64,000 nt of DNA from Campylobacter sp. MIT 97-5078 (GTDB lineage: Bacteria > Campylobacterota > Campylobacteria > Campylobacterales > Campylobacteraceae): the NCBI RefSeq assembly GCF_006864455.1, contig NZ_QHLK01000007.1, forward strand, positions 25,501 through 89,500. The letters run 5' to 3'. Both the position numbers and the translations under genes were made by a program. The stretch's first letter is position 1, and every line of letters begins with the position of its first letter. Below are positions 49,166 through 57,148 of this stretch, piece by piece. The notes under the pieces were generated by a model that saw only the letters and a list, made by a program, of their open reading frames with translations, was not told where the DNA came from and ran no database searches.

Positions 49166-50131
49166 CTAATTTTGTGCTGCGATACAAACACCTTCTCTTA
49201 AACCCTCATCAACAACGATGAGCTTTTGCCTATCAAACAAAGCAAAGAGTAAAAACGCCCCAGCGATAAGAAAACGACTTCTGTCTTTTCCTACCCAAAA
49301 ATCAGCCTGAGTTTTACTCATCTTTGAGAGTTTTAAGGCAAAATACAAAAAGTCATTCTGCCTTAAAAATGTGCCATTAATAAGTCTTGCTTGATAGTTT
49401 TGATAAGCAATGCCTTTTTTAAGGGCTGCTACGCTTGTAGGCACACCAGAATTAAGCACTACAACCCTACCCTTAAAACGCTTTAGTTTTTGCAAGGCTT
49501 CACTACTTTGCTTCAAAGCCTCAAAGGCAAGATGTTTAAGGAATTGATCCTTAAGCAAAAACTCAAGTCTAAGCTTTTTATTTGTGCTATTTTTTAAAAA
49601 ATATCTTACATTAAAGGCTGACAAATTCACATTTTGAGTAGATTTAAAATTCGCTTTTGCTTTTTCATAAAAAGAAATGATACCAAAATCAAAACTTTGC
49701 GAGAAGTTTTTAAAAGAAAGCTCACAACTTGCCCCACCCAAATCACAAAATGCAAGATTTTTTTCCATAAAATTTAAGTTTTTCAGTGCATTTTTCATAC
49801 CCAAAACACTCAATCTAGCTTCTTCATCAGCACTAATAAGTCTAAAACTTACACCAAATTCTTGTTTTAATTCTTTAAAAATCGCTTCAGTATTGTTTGC
49901 TTTGCGAAACGCAGCCGTAGCTACTGCATGAGCATTTTTAAGTTCAAAACCCTGATTTTCAAGCTCCTTTAAAGCATTTTTAAGTCTTTCAATGGCTTCT
50001 TGAGAGATTTCTTTGCTCTTACTTAAATCACGAGCCGCACCGATAACAAATTCAGCTTCTTTTATCGCCTTAAAATGCTCATTCATTTCAATAGCTCGAA
50101 GCGTGTTTGAACCAAGATCAATGCCAAGCAT
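49166..50131 (-). CDS. Ppx/GppA-family phosphatase
   Basis: 321 residues, ASKHA fold. [14 protein letters not shown] is the first phosphate loop, [13 protein letters not shown] the second, and [16 protein letters not shown] the adenosine-type motif. Members degrade polyphosphate or the pppGpp 5' phosphate. It is of the short two-domain type without the HD extension. C. jejuni has two such enzymes; which one this is cannot be settled here. Start behind AAGGAAAA; leads a probable operon with serC. Confidence 0.85.
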   Translation of the reverse strand: MLGIDLGSNTLRAIEMNEHFKAIKEAEFVIGAARDLSKSKEISQEAIERLKNALKELENQGFELKNAHAVATAAFRKANNTEAIFKELKQEFGVSFRLISADEEARLSVLGMKNALKNLNFMEKNLAFCDLGGASCELSFKNFSQSFDFGIISFYEKAKANFKSTQNVNLSAFNVRYFLKNSTNKKLRLEFLLKDQFLKHLAFEALKQSSEALQKLKRFKGRVVVLNSGVPTSVAALKKGIAYQNYQARLINGTFLRQNDFLYFALKLSKMSKTQADFWVGKDRSRFLIAGAFLLFALFDRQKLIVVDEGLREGVCIAAQN

Positions 50132-50428
50132 ATTTTCCTTTCTTTACTTGCAATTTTCATAATTTTTTTATGTTATTTTATAATAATATTTTTACCTTAT
50201 CACTTCAAATTTAACTTTTTTTATAATTAAACTTTTTTAATTTAAATTAAAAATTTTCATTTGAGCTTGCAAATCCACCATAGAACCTAAAGCTAAACCT
50301 TTAAAAACAATTTTCTTCCATTTGTTTTTACTCCGTATTAAAATTTAAAACAATGGAAATATAAAAATATTTGGAATTTTTTAGAAACTTTAAGACAAAT
50401 TTGCTTTAAAGCAAATTTGTCTTATTTT
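50132..50428. other. Intergenic region between the Ppx/GppA and DASS genes
   Basis: 297 bp, very AT-rich. It holds the promoter region of the Ppx/GppA gene and the 34-bp palindrome at 50391-50424. A 33-codon open stretch on the reverse strand, with no proper start, ends near 50245; I would not call it a gene. Confidence 0.5.
50391..50424. terminator. Perfect 34-bp palindrome behind the DASS gene, probable terminator
   Basis: TAAGACAAATTTGCTTT (50391-50407) is followed directly by its exact reverse complement (50408-50424). It lies 5 bp after the stop of the reverse-strand transporter. On the forward strand TTTTTT follows; on the reverse strand the following tract is only partly T-rich. Confidence 0.65.
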
Positions 50429-51898
50429 TTAATGAAAGCTTAAATAAGGACTGATGAATTCTACCCAAGGAATTCCTACAAGCAGATAGATTATCATATA
50501 AATTAGAGCAAAAACCCCGCCCAATAAGAAAAATTGAGGACCTTTTATATAATTACTACCAAACCATAAAGGAGAGCAACCTGTTCCATAAGGAGTGATC
50601 ACTCCCATAAAACCCATAGGCAAGACAAGAATAAGCATAATTTGTGCAGGATTTGCATCAGGTATAGAACTTGCTAAAGACACAAAAATAGCAACAATTG
50701 CAGTTACATAAGCCGTGCCTGAAGCAAAGAAATATCTAAGCCAAGAAAAAAGCATTAAAAGTAAAATCATGGCTATGAAAGGTTTAAATCCTGTAAGTTG
50801 ATGTCCTAAAGCATTAGCTAAATAGTCCAAAAATCCTACGTTTTTAAGTCCCCCAGCCATAGTAACTAAAGTAGCAAACCAAACAAGGGTGTTCCAAGCA
50901 GGTTTATTGGCTAGAAAATCTTGCCAAGTAATCACCTTGCATGCTATCATTAAAATAATCATAATCAAAGCTGTAGTAGTGGCATTGATTTGAAAAAAAC
51001 TTGCTCCAACCCAAAGTATAAGTCCTATAAGAGCTATAATAAGCATAAAAATTTGAGTTTTAGGCATGGTTCCAAGGGCTTTGTATTTATCTTCTGCCCA
51101 AAGAGCTATTTCTTTTGAACCCCTAACTTCAGGTGGGTAAATAAAATATCCAAGTAAAGGAGTAAGTATAAAAAGTATAATACCAACAGGTAAAAAAGCT
51201 AAAAACCAACTAAGCCAATCCACAACAGCAACATTGCTTTTAGAGATAAGTGATAAAGCAAGAGGATTAGGAGCTTGCCCTGTTAAAAAAATGGAACTTG
51301 AAACACAACAACTAGCTAAACCTATCCATATGAGATAAGCTCCTATTTTTCTCGGATTTTTATCTGCATAGCTTTCAAACATAGGAGCTATAGAATTAAC
51401 TATAGGATAAACCGTCCCTCCGCTTCTTGCTGCATTACTAGGAATAAAAGGAGCTAAAATAAGATCGACTATAGCAATAGCATAGCCTAAACCTAGAGTT
51501 GATTTTCCAAGCTTGGAAACAAGATAAAGAGCTATTCTTTCGCCTAAACCTGTTTTAGAAAAACCAAGTCCTATAGTAAAAGCAGCAAAAATCAGCCATA
51601 CAACTGAATCGCTAAACCCTGCTAGCCCCCATTTTATAGCCGCACTATCTTTAATTATTGCTTGAGTATCTCCAGAACCTACAGGACCTACCTTAAAAAG
51701 CACCGCTAAGGTAATAGCTATAACCCCTATAAGAGCTGGTGCTATAGGCTCTAAAATAAGACCTATAATAAGCCCAACAAAAATACTTAAATAAAGCCAA
51801 GCATTAAGACTTAAACCATCGGGCAAAGTAAAAAGATAATGAGAAAAATATACAAACACCCCGATAACAATAGGTGCTAAGAGTTTAGCATAAGACAT
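50429..51898 (-). CDS. DASS-family anion transporter, CitT/TtdT-like
   Basis: 489 residues, about 12 membrane helices. It fits the CitT/SodiT1 branch: FAAFTIGLGFSKTGLGERIA, the first substrate loop PFIPSNAARSGGTVYPI, FLTGQAPNPLALSL, and the second loop GVITPYGTGCSPLWFGS. Members of this branch exchange dicarboxylates such as succinate, tartrate, malate or 2-oxoglutarate. It is only distantly like the other DASS gene at 36.6-38.1 kb. Single gene with a strong palindrome behind it. Confidence 0.88.
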   Translation of the reverse strand: MSYAKLLAPIVIGVFVYFSHYLFTLPDGLSLNAWLYLSIFVGLIIGLILEPIAPALIGVIAITLAVLFKVGPVGSGDTQAIIKDSAAIKWGLAGFSDSVVWLIFAAFTIGLGFSKTGLGERIALYLVSKLGKSTLGLGYAIAIVDLILAPFIPSNAARSGGTVYPIVNSIAPMFESYADKNPRKIGAYLIWIGLASCCVSSSIFLTGQAPNPLALSLISKSNVAVVDWLSWFLAFLPVGIILFILTPLLGYFIYPPEVRGSKEIALWAEDKYKALGTMPKTQIFMLIIALIGLILWVGASFFQINATTTALIMIILMIACKVITWQDFLANKPAWNTLVWFATLVTMAGGLKNVGFLDYLANALGHQLTGFKPFIAMILLLMLFSWLRYFFASGTAYVTAIVAIFVSLASSIPDANPAQIMLILVLPMGFMGVITPYGTGCSPLWFGSNYIKGPQFFLLGGVFALIYMIIYLLVGIPWVEFISPYLSFH

Positions 51899-52150
51899 AA
51901 AATTCTCCTTTTAAATTTTTGTCTATGAAGTATTTTAACACTTATTTTGAAAAAATGAGCAAAAATGATACATTTTTTTAAAAGCATTTTGTGAACTTTT
52001 ATCAAAAAAAAATTATAGATATAGTCAGGTAGTTTTATATAAATTATAAATTTGTTAGGTTTTTTATGAATTTAATATTTTTTGAAGTATTTTCAAAGCT
52101 GATTTTTTGTAAAGTATTTGGGTTGAAACTTCAACACAAAAGGAGAGTCA

Positions 52151-53503
52151 ATGGGTGCATACATCAACAAGGTATTAGAAAATATTAAAAAAGCCTCTCA
52201 GCCCACTTTTTTACAAGCTGCTACCGAGGTTTTACATTCTATAGAGCCTATTTTAAGGGCAGACAAAAGATATGAACAGCACAGCATTTTAGAAAGACTT
52301 GTGGTGCCAGAAAAAGTTACTCAATTTCGCATCGTGTGGATCGATGATAAGGGTAAAGCTCAAACGAATTTAGGTTACCGCGTGCAGTTTAGCTCGGCTC
52401 TTGGACCTTATAAGGGTGGGCTTCGTTTTCACCCGAGTGTAAATTTAGATGTGCTTAAATTTTTAGGCTTTGAGCAAATTTTTAAAAATTCTTTAACAGG
52501 ACTTATGATAGGTGGTGGTAAGGGCGGATCAGACTTTGATCCTAAGGGTAAGAGTGAGGGCGAGATTATGCGATTTTGTCAAGCTTTTATGCTAGAACTG
52601 AGTAAAATCATCGGTGCAAATACTGATGTGCCAGCTGGCGATATAGGTGTTGGTGGGCGAGAGATAGGCTATATGTTTGGAGCATATAAAAAACTCACAA
52701 ATTTATTTGATGGCACACTTACAGGAAAAGGGCTAAAATGGGGTGGGAGCCTTGCAAGAACTGAAGCTACAGGCTATGGTTGTGTATATTTTGCTGATGA
52801 AATGCTTAAAAAGGCAAAAGATTCGCTTGAAGGCAAGGTTTGTTCTGTTTCAGGAAGTGGAAATGTAGCTATTTATACTATAGAAAAACTTGCTGCCTTT
52901 GGTGCAAAAGCTGTTACGATTAGCGACAGCTCTGGTTTTGTGTATGATAAAGAAGGTATTGATCTTGAACTTTTAAAGGAAATTAAAGAAGTTAAACGAG
53001 GCAGGGTAAGTGATTATGCAAAAGCAAAAAAAGGTGCTGAGTTCGTAAGTGTAGATAAATACAAAAAAGGCACAAATGGCGTTTGGAGCGTAAAGTGTGA
53101 TGGAGCTTTCCCAAGTGCAACTGAAAATGAGCTGAATTTAGCCGACATCAAAACTCTTTATAAAAATGGTTGTCGTTTTGTGGCTGAGGGTGCAAATATG
53201 CCAAGTTCTTTAGAATCGATTAATTTTATGCTTGCTCAAAAGGATTTTCATTTTGCTCCAGCTAAGGCTGCAAATGCTGGCGGTGTGGCAACTTCTCAAC
53301 TTGAAATGCAACAAAACGCAGGTATGGCACAATGGAGCTTTGAAGAGGTAGATAAAAAACTTCATAATATTATGAAAGATATTTTTCATAATTCTTATGA
53401 AACCGCAAAAGAATTCAAACATAGTGGCAATCTCGTCGTAGGCTCAAATATAGCCGGCTTTAGAAAAGTCGCTGAAGCTATGCTTGAGCATGGGTATTGC
53501 TAA
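52151..53503 (+). CDS. gdhA: Glutamate dehydrogenase, NADP-type
   Basis: 450 residues, hexameric small GDH. LGPYKGGLRFHPSVNLD holds the substrate lysine, GGGKGGSDFDPKGKS the catalytic Lys and Asp, PAGDIGVGGREIGYMFG and TGYGCVYF follow, and the cofactor fold is VSGSGNVAIYTIEKL. It joins ammonia to 2-oxoglutarate. Together with gltBD it gives the cell both ammonia routes; to my knowledge C. jejuni lacks gdhA. Start behind AAAGGAGAGTCA. The 252-bp gap upstream is AT-rich without a clear promoter match. A small gene remnant may follow. Confidence 0.96.
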   Translation: MGAYINKVLENIKKASQPTFLQAATEVLHSIEPILRADKRYEQHSILERLVVPEKVTQFRIVWIDDKGKAQTNLGYRVQFSSALGPYKGGLRFHPSVNLDVLKFLGFEQIFKNSLTGLMIGGGKGGSDFDPKGKSEGEIMRFCQAFMLELSKIIGANTDVPAGDIGVGGREIGYMFGAYKKLTNLFDGTLTGKGLKWGGSLARTEATGYGCVYFADEMLKKAKDSLEGKVCSVSGSGNVAIYTIEKLAAFGAKAVTISDSSGFVYDKEGIDLELLKEIKEVKRGRVSDYAKAKKGAEFVSVDKYKKGTNGVWSVKCDGAFPSATENELNLADIKTLYKNGCRFVAEGANMPSSLESINFMLAQKDFHFAPAKAANAGGVATSQLEMQQNAGMAQWSFEEVDKKLHNIMKDIFHNSYETAKEFKHSGNLVVGSNIAGFRKVAEAMLEHGYC

Positions 53504-53522
53504 AATTAAACACAAAAAAGGA

Positions 53523-53733
53523 ATGAAAATGAAAAAATATGCACTAGCTTAATGATCGTGGATAATTTTTATTCGAGTTATTATAAGATATTTCAAAGCG
53601 TATAAGTGCGTAAGATAAAACAAGCTTAGAAATATCTCTAAAGCAATGATAAAAGAGAGACAAAGAAAGGTTAAATAAGAACGAGTGTAATGAGCTAGCA
53701 AAAGCAGGATTAATATACATAAAAAAAGCTTAA
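53523..53733 (+). pseudogene. Possible remnant of a small exported-protein gene
   Basis: Twenty bp after gdhA a good ribosome site (AAAAAAGGA) leads into ATG AAA ATG AAA AAA TAT GCA CTA GCT and then a stop: the first codons of a signal peptide. Further on, in another frame, KRDKERLNKNECNELAKAG and the end LIYIKKA read like a protein C-terminus that stops at 53731-53733. Stops and at least one frameshift lie between. This could be chance; the tail overlaps the end of the reverse-strand lipoprotein gene by 24 bases. Confidence 0.22.
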
Positions 53734-54237
53734 AATTTGAGTGATAATTTTATCTTCTAAGGAAGCTTTGCTTTCTTTTGTGTTAGCTAGGAAGCTTGTT
53801 CTAGCGATCAGGCTTGTTTTTTGTGCTTCTTTTGTGAGTGTGTTTGTAATTTGAATATTAACCTGCAAAAGATAGAAATTTTCTACCTCATAATCATAAT
53901 CTACCCTCATAAAAGGTCCATATATAAAGCCTACGCTACCGCTATTTATCTTTCTTGCATAAGAAAATTTCCTAAAATCAACAAGATTAAGTAAAATTTC
54001 AAAGTCCGCAGTATTTGCATTTGCAGCTATACTAAAGCCCTTATTCACAAGGGCATTTTCAAGTTTTGCTTGAAGCATATTTGGAATTTGGGCTGGATTT
54101 TGTAAATTTATACTTATGCTTTTTGGTAAAGTGGTTTTGATAAAAATGCCTTCATTACTCGTTTGCATAAAGCTTTCAACCTTAGAAGCACACGCTGAAA
54201 TAAAAAGAGTAAAAAAGACAAGGATGCAAATTCGCAT
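53710..54237 (-). CDS. Lipoprotein, distantly TraT-like
   Basis: 175 residues. Lipoprotein signal peptide with lipobox I-S-A-C16. The mature part resembles the TraT/complement-resistance family in layout: ISINLQNPAQIPNMLQAKLE, LVNKGFSIAANANTADFEIL, a short Gly-rich FIYGPFM segment, and LLQVNIQITNTLTKEA. TraT itself is longer (about 240 residues), with a glycine-rich insertion missing here, so the link is tentative. It starts 2 bp after the DsbC-like gene, so the two form an operon; perhaps it is a client or partner of that protein in the envelope. Confidence 0.7.
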   Translation of the reverse strand: MRICILVFFTLFISACASKVESFMQTSNEGIFIKTTLPKSISINLQNPAQIPNMLQAKLENALVNKGFSIAANANTADFEILLNLVDFRKFSYARKINSGSVGFIYGPFMRVDYDYEVENFYLLQVNIQITNTLTKEAQKTSLIARTSFLANTKESKASLEDKIITQILSFFYVY

Positions 54238-54239
54238 TT

Positions 54240-54968
54240 TTATTCTTTAATGATACTTGGAACCGATCTTAAGCCAAGCTTTTGGTATTTTTCAAAAAGA
54301 GCGTAGTAAGTATCTAGTTCTTTTTGAGAAACTTTATCGTAATTTTTGATATTTTCATCATAATATTTTCTTAAAATAGCGATTTTTTGTGCGTCTGTTT
54401 TGGCATTCTTGCTTTCTTTATAAATCAAAGCTGTTTTTTCAAAGGCACTTTTTCCATGCACTGGAGTAATGATGAATTTGAGCTGATTTTTCTTAAGTTC
54501 TTCTTCAATGCCTGCTAAATGAGCTCTACAATAAGGACATTCAGGATCGCTAAAAACATACAAAACAGGCTTATTTTTATCGCCTAGTGTGATGATTTGC
54601 GTTTCGTTTTTAAGAACAGCTTTTGCTTTTTGCGAAAACTCTGTTCTTTGTCGCTCTAGTGAAGCCATTTCGTATTCTTGGCGATACATTCTTTTTTGTT
54701 TGACGTCGATAATTTCTGGAAAGATGAAATTATCTTGCACAAAAATAATATCCTGCGTGCTTTGTTCGCCAACTTTTATACTTAGCTCTACACTTGTGAT
54801 ATTTGAGTTTTCAAGTTTTTCTTTTTTTAAAACCGAGACTTTGGCATTTGGCATTTGCATTTTAATTAAATCAGTATAAAACTTAATCGCTTCATCGTTT
54901 TTATCAGCAAATGCTTGAGAAAAAACTAAACTTAATGTAAGAGTTGAAAGGCTAAGAAGCTTTTTCAT
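54240..54968 (-). CDS. DsbC/DsbG-like periplasmic thiol-disulfide protein
   Basis: 242 residues with a signal peptide (cut near AFA-DK, residue 21). An N-terminal dimerisation-like region of about 90 residues is followed by a linker helix and a thioredoxin domain with C144-P-Y-C147 in FSDPECPYCRAH and a cis-Pro loop at LRSVPSIIKE near the end. The plan is that of DsbC/DsbG disulfide isomerases; C. jejuni carries a similar protein (Cj1380, as I recall). Start behind AAGGAAAAAAG. Followed by the lipoprotein gene 2 bp later. Confidence 0.85.
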   Translation of the reverse strand: MKKLLSLSTLTLSLVFSQAFADKNDEAIKFYTDLIKMQMPNAKVSVLKKEKLENSNITSVELSIKVGEQSTQDIIFVQDNFIFPEIIDVKQKRMYRQEYEMASLERQRTEFSQKAKAVLKNETQIITLGDKNKPVLYVFSDPECPYCRAHLAGIEEELKKNQLKFIITPVHGKSAFEKTALIYKESKNAKTDAQKIAILRKYYDENIKNYDKVSQKELDTYYALFEKYQKLGLRSVPSIIKE

Positions 54969-55024
54969 CTTTTTTCCTTTTTTATAAATTTCTTATATTG
55001 TAATTAAGCTTTGTAAATATTTCG

Positions 55025-56338
55025 TTAAAACTTATTTTGAATTTCTTTTTCATCAATAAGTTTTGAGTCATATTTAATAACTTTGTGTTGCGTGTTTTCA
55101 TAAATTTCAACTATGCCCTCAAGCTTTAAAAGTGCGTTTGTATCAAGTTTTTGACTTAAAGGCAGATAGATATTTTTAAAATCACTTGGATTTTTAAGAA
55201 AGCACAGCAAAATAAACCAAAACACGATAAAAACAACAAGAGCAAGCAAGCTTAAGGAAAGATACCAGTATGCCTTTTCACTCAACACAAAGCCTCCTAA
55301 AACCCCGCCCACAAAACTTCCAGCATAGCCAAAAGAATTAAACACGCCTAAAGCTGCTCCTTTTTCTCCAGCTTTAGCAAATTTAGAAGCACAGCTTTGC
55401 ATAATAGGCTCATGCAGATTAAAGCCCACAAAAAACAGCACCACAGCAAAAACAAAAACAAACCCTCCCCAGCTTAAAAAAGAAAGAGAAGGCACGCAAG
55501 CAAATAAAAAATACGCCACAGCAAAAAAAACAACCCCAAGTAAAAGCATACTCTTAGCAAGCCTTTTTTTTTCGCCTAAAGCTCCAGCCATACCCATAGC
55601 TACAAAACCAGCAATCATCGAATAAAGATAAGTATCAAACAAAGCAAATCCAAATCTTGCAAGCATCAAAGGGATAAATACAAAGCTTATACTCATAAGC
55701 ATTTTTTGCGAAAAATTTGTCAAATTCATCAAAGCAAAATTTTTCTCTATCAAAAAGCGTTTGAGTGGCGATTTTTCATTGTGTTGTATGATCTTGCTTT
55801 CTTTTGGCACCCAAGTATATAAAAGCACTATGCAAAGTAAAGTTAAAGCTATGCTAAGATAAAAAAGGCTTGAAAGTCCAAATTTTTCGCTCAGCAAAGG
55901 AGCGATGATTAAAGAACTTGCAAAAGCTAAGCCTATAAATACTCCCATTAACGCCATAGCCTTAGATCGCTTTTCCTCGCTAATAAAATCACTAATCATC
56001 GCCACAGCCACAGCTCCAATAGCCCCAGCACCTTGCAAGGCTCTACCTAAAAGCATGATATAAATATCATTTGTTTCAGCACAGATAAATGAGCCTATAA
56101 TAAAGATGATAAGCCCGATAAACATAGTTTTTTTGCGTCCCATTTTATCACTTAAAATACCAAAAGGCACTTGTAAGAGCATTTGAGTAAGAGCATAAAT
56201 TCCAACGAGCAAGCCTACTAAAAAAGGTGTAGCCTTATCAAGTTTTAAGGCATACACACTTAAAACAGGAAGCACGATAAAAAGCCCAAAAAATCTTGTT
56301 GCGATGATAAAAGAAAGAGGTAAGACGCTTTTTAGCAT
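55025..56338 (-). CDS. MFS transporter (drug/solute exporter type)
   Basis: 437 residues, 12 membrane helices and a soluble tail of about 50 residues (SDFKNIYLPLSQKLDTNALL), unusual for a plain drug exporter. MFS motif A is GILSDKMGRKKTMFIG between helices 2 and 3, with LGRALQGAGAIGAVAVAMIS (motif C-like, drug:H+ antiporters). Substrate unknown. C. jejuni has a similar gene beside rdgB. Divergent from rdgB across 118 bp. Confidence 0.85.
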   Translation of the reverse strand: MLKSVLPLSFIIATRFFGLFIVLPVLSVYALKLDKATPFLVGLLVGIYALTQMLLQVPFGILSDKMGRKKTMFIGLIIFIIGSFICAETNDIYIMLLGRALQGAGAIGAVAVAMISDFISEEKRSKAMALMGVFIGLAFASSLIIAPLLSEKFGLSSLFYLSIALTLLCIVLLYTWVPKESKIIQHNEKSPLKRFLIEKNFALMNLTNFSQKMLMSISFVFIPLMLARFGFALFDTYLYSMIAGFVAMGMAGALGEKKRLAKSMLLLGVVFFAVAYFLFACVPSLSFLSWGGFVFVFAVVLFFVGFNLHEPIMQSCASKFAKAGEKGAALGVFNSFGYAGSFVGGVLGGFVLSEKAYWYLSLSLLALVVFIVFWFILLCFLKNPSDFKNIYLPLSQKLDTNALLKLEGIVEIYENTQHKVIKYDSKLIDEKEIQNKF

Positions 56339-56456
56339 TGATTTTCCTTGATAATTTTAAGTCTTAATTTTACTAAGCTTAGCTAAATTTATCATTAATG
56401 CTATTTTATTCTTTAAGCAAAATTAGCTATAATAAAGCTTTTAATTTGGAGTTTTT

Positions 56457-57065
56457 ATGAAAATACTTCTAGCTAGCTCAAACAAACACAAACTCAAAGA
56501 GATTAAAGACTTGCTGAGTGGCTTTGAAATTTATGCCTTTAATGAGGTGCTAAAGCCTTTTAAAATAGAAGAAAATGGCAGAAGTTTCAAGGAAAACGCC
56601 CTGATTAAAAGCAGATCTGTCTTTGAGGCTTTAAACACAAAGCAAAGGGCTGAATTTGTGGTTTTAAGTGATGATAGTGGTTTAAGCGTCGTTGCACTTG
56701 ATAATAAGCCAGGAATTTATTCAGCTCGCTTTTCAGCACAAGGCGATGATGGGAGCAATAGACAAAAACTCATCAAGGAGCTTGAAAAACTTGGTCTTAA
56801 AGAAAGCAAGGCTCATTATACAGCCTGCATAGCTTTAAGCTCAAATTTAGGCGAGTTTTATTCACATGGCTTTTTACATGGCAAGGTTATTGATACACAA
56901 AAAGGACAAAATGGCTTTGGCTATGATAGCCTTTTTATCCCAAATGGCTTTGCCAAAACCTTAGGCGAACTTGATGAAAGCGTGAAACGAGGTATTTCTC
57001 ATCGCTTTAGAGCTTTGAGTTTGAGTCAAATTTGGCTCAATACTTTTTACAAAGGAAAAAAATGA
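56457..57065 (+). CDS. rdgB: dITP/XTP pyrophosphatase RdgB (HAM1 family)
   Basis: 202 residues. Cleans the nucleotide pool of dITP and [17 protein letters not shown] at the N-terminus (T/SxNxxK motif), the metal site [25 protein letters not shown] in two parts, [12 protein letters not shown] and the C-terminal [15 protein letters not shown] lies at 56428-56433. Its TGA overlaps the ATG of a 28-codon membrane ORF. Confidence 0.94.
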   Translation: MKILLASSNKHKLKEIKDLLSGFEIYAFNEVLKPFKIEENGRSFKENALIKSRSVFEALNTKQRAEFVVLSDDSGLSVVALDNKPGIYSARFSAQGDDGSNRQKLIKELEKLGLKESKAHYTACIALSSNLGEFYSHGFLHGKVIDTQKGQNGFGYDSLFIPNGFAKTLGELDESVKRGISHRFRALSLSQIWLNTFYKGKK

Positions 57066-57148
57066 AGGCATTTATCAAATATATATTCATTGTAGTAGCA
57101 GTGTATGTTGTTTTTATGGCTTTATACTTATTTACTTTGCACTCTTAA
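57062..57148 (+). CDS. Single-helix membrane peptide (28 residues)
   Basis: ATG overlaps the rdgB stop (ATGA), with AAGGAAAAAA at the right distance. The product is MKAFIKY, one hydrophobic helix ([19 protein letters not shown]) and a short end. Its last 21 bases overlap the 3' end of the RND gene on the other strand. Very small frames can arise by chance, but coupling, ribosome site and pure membrane character favour a real peptide. No family known. Confidence 0.5.
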   Translation: MKAFIKYIFIVVAVYVVFMALYLFTLHS

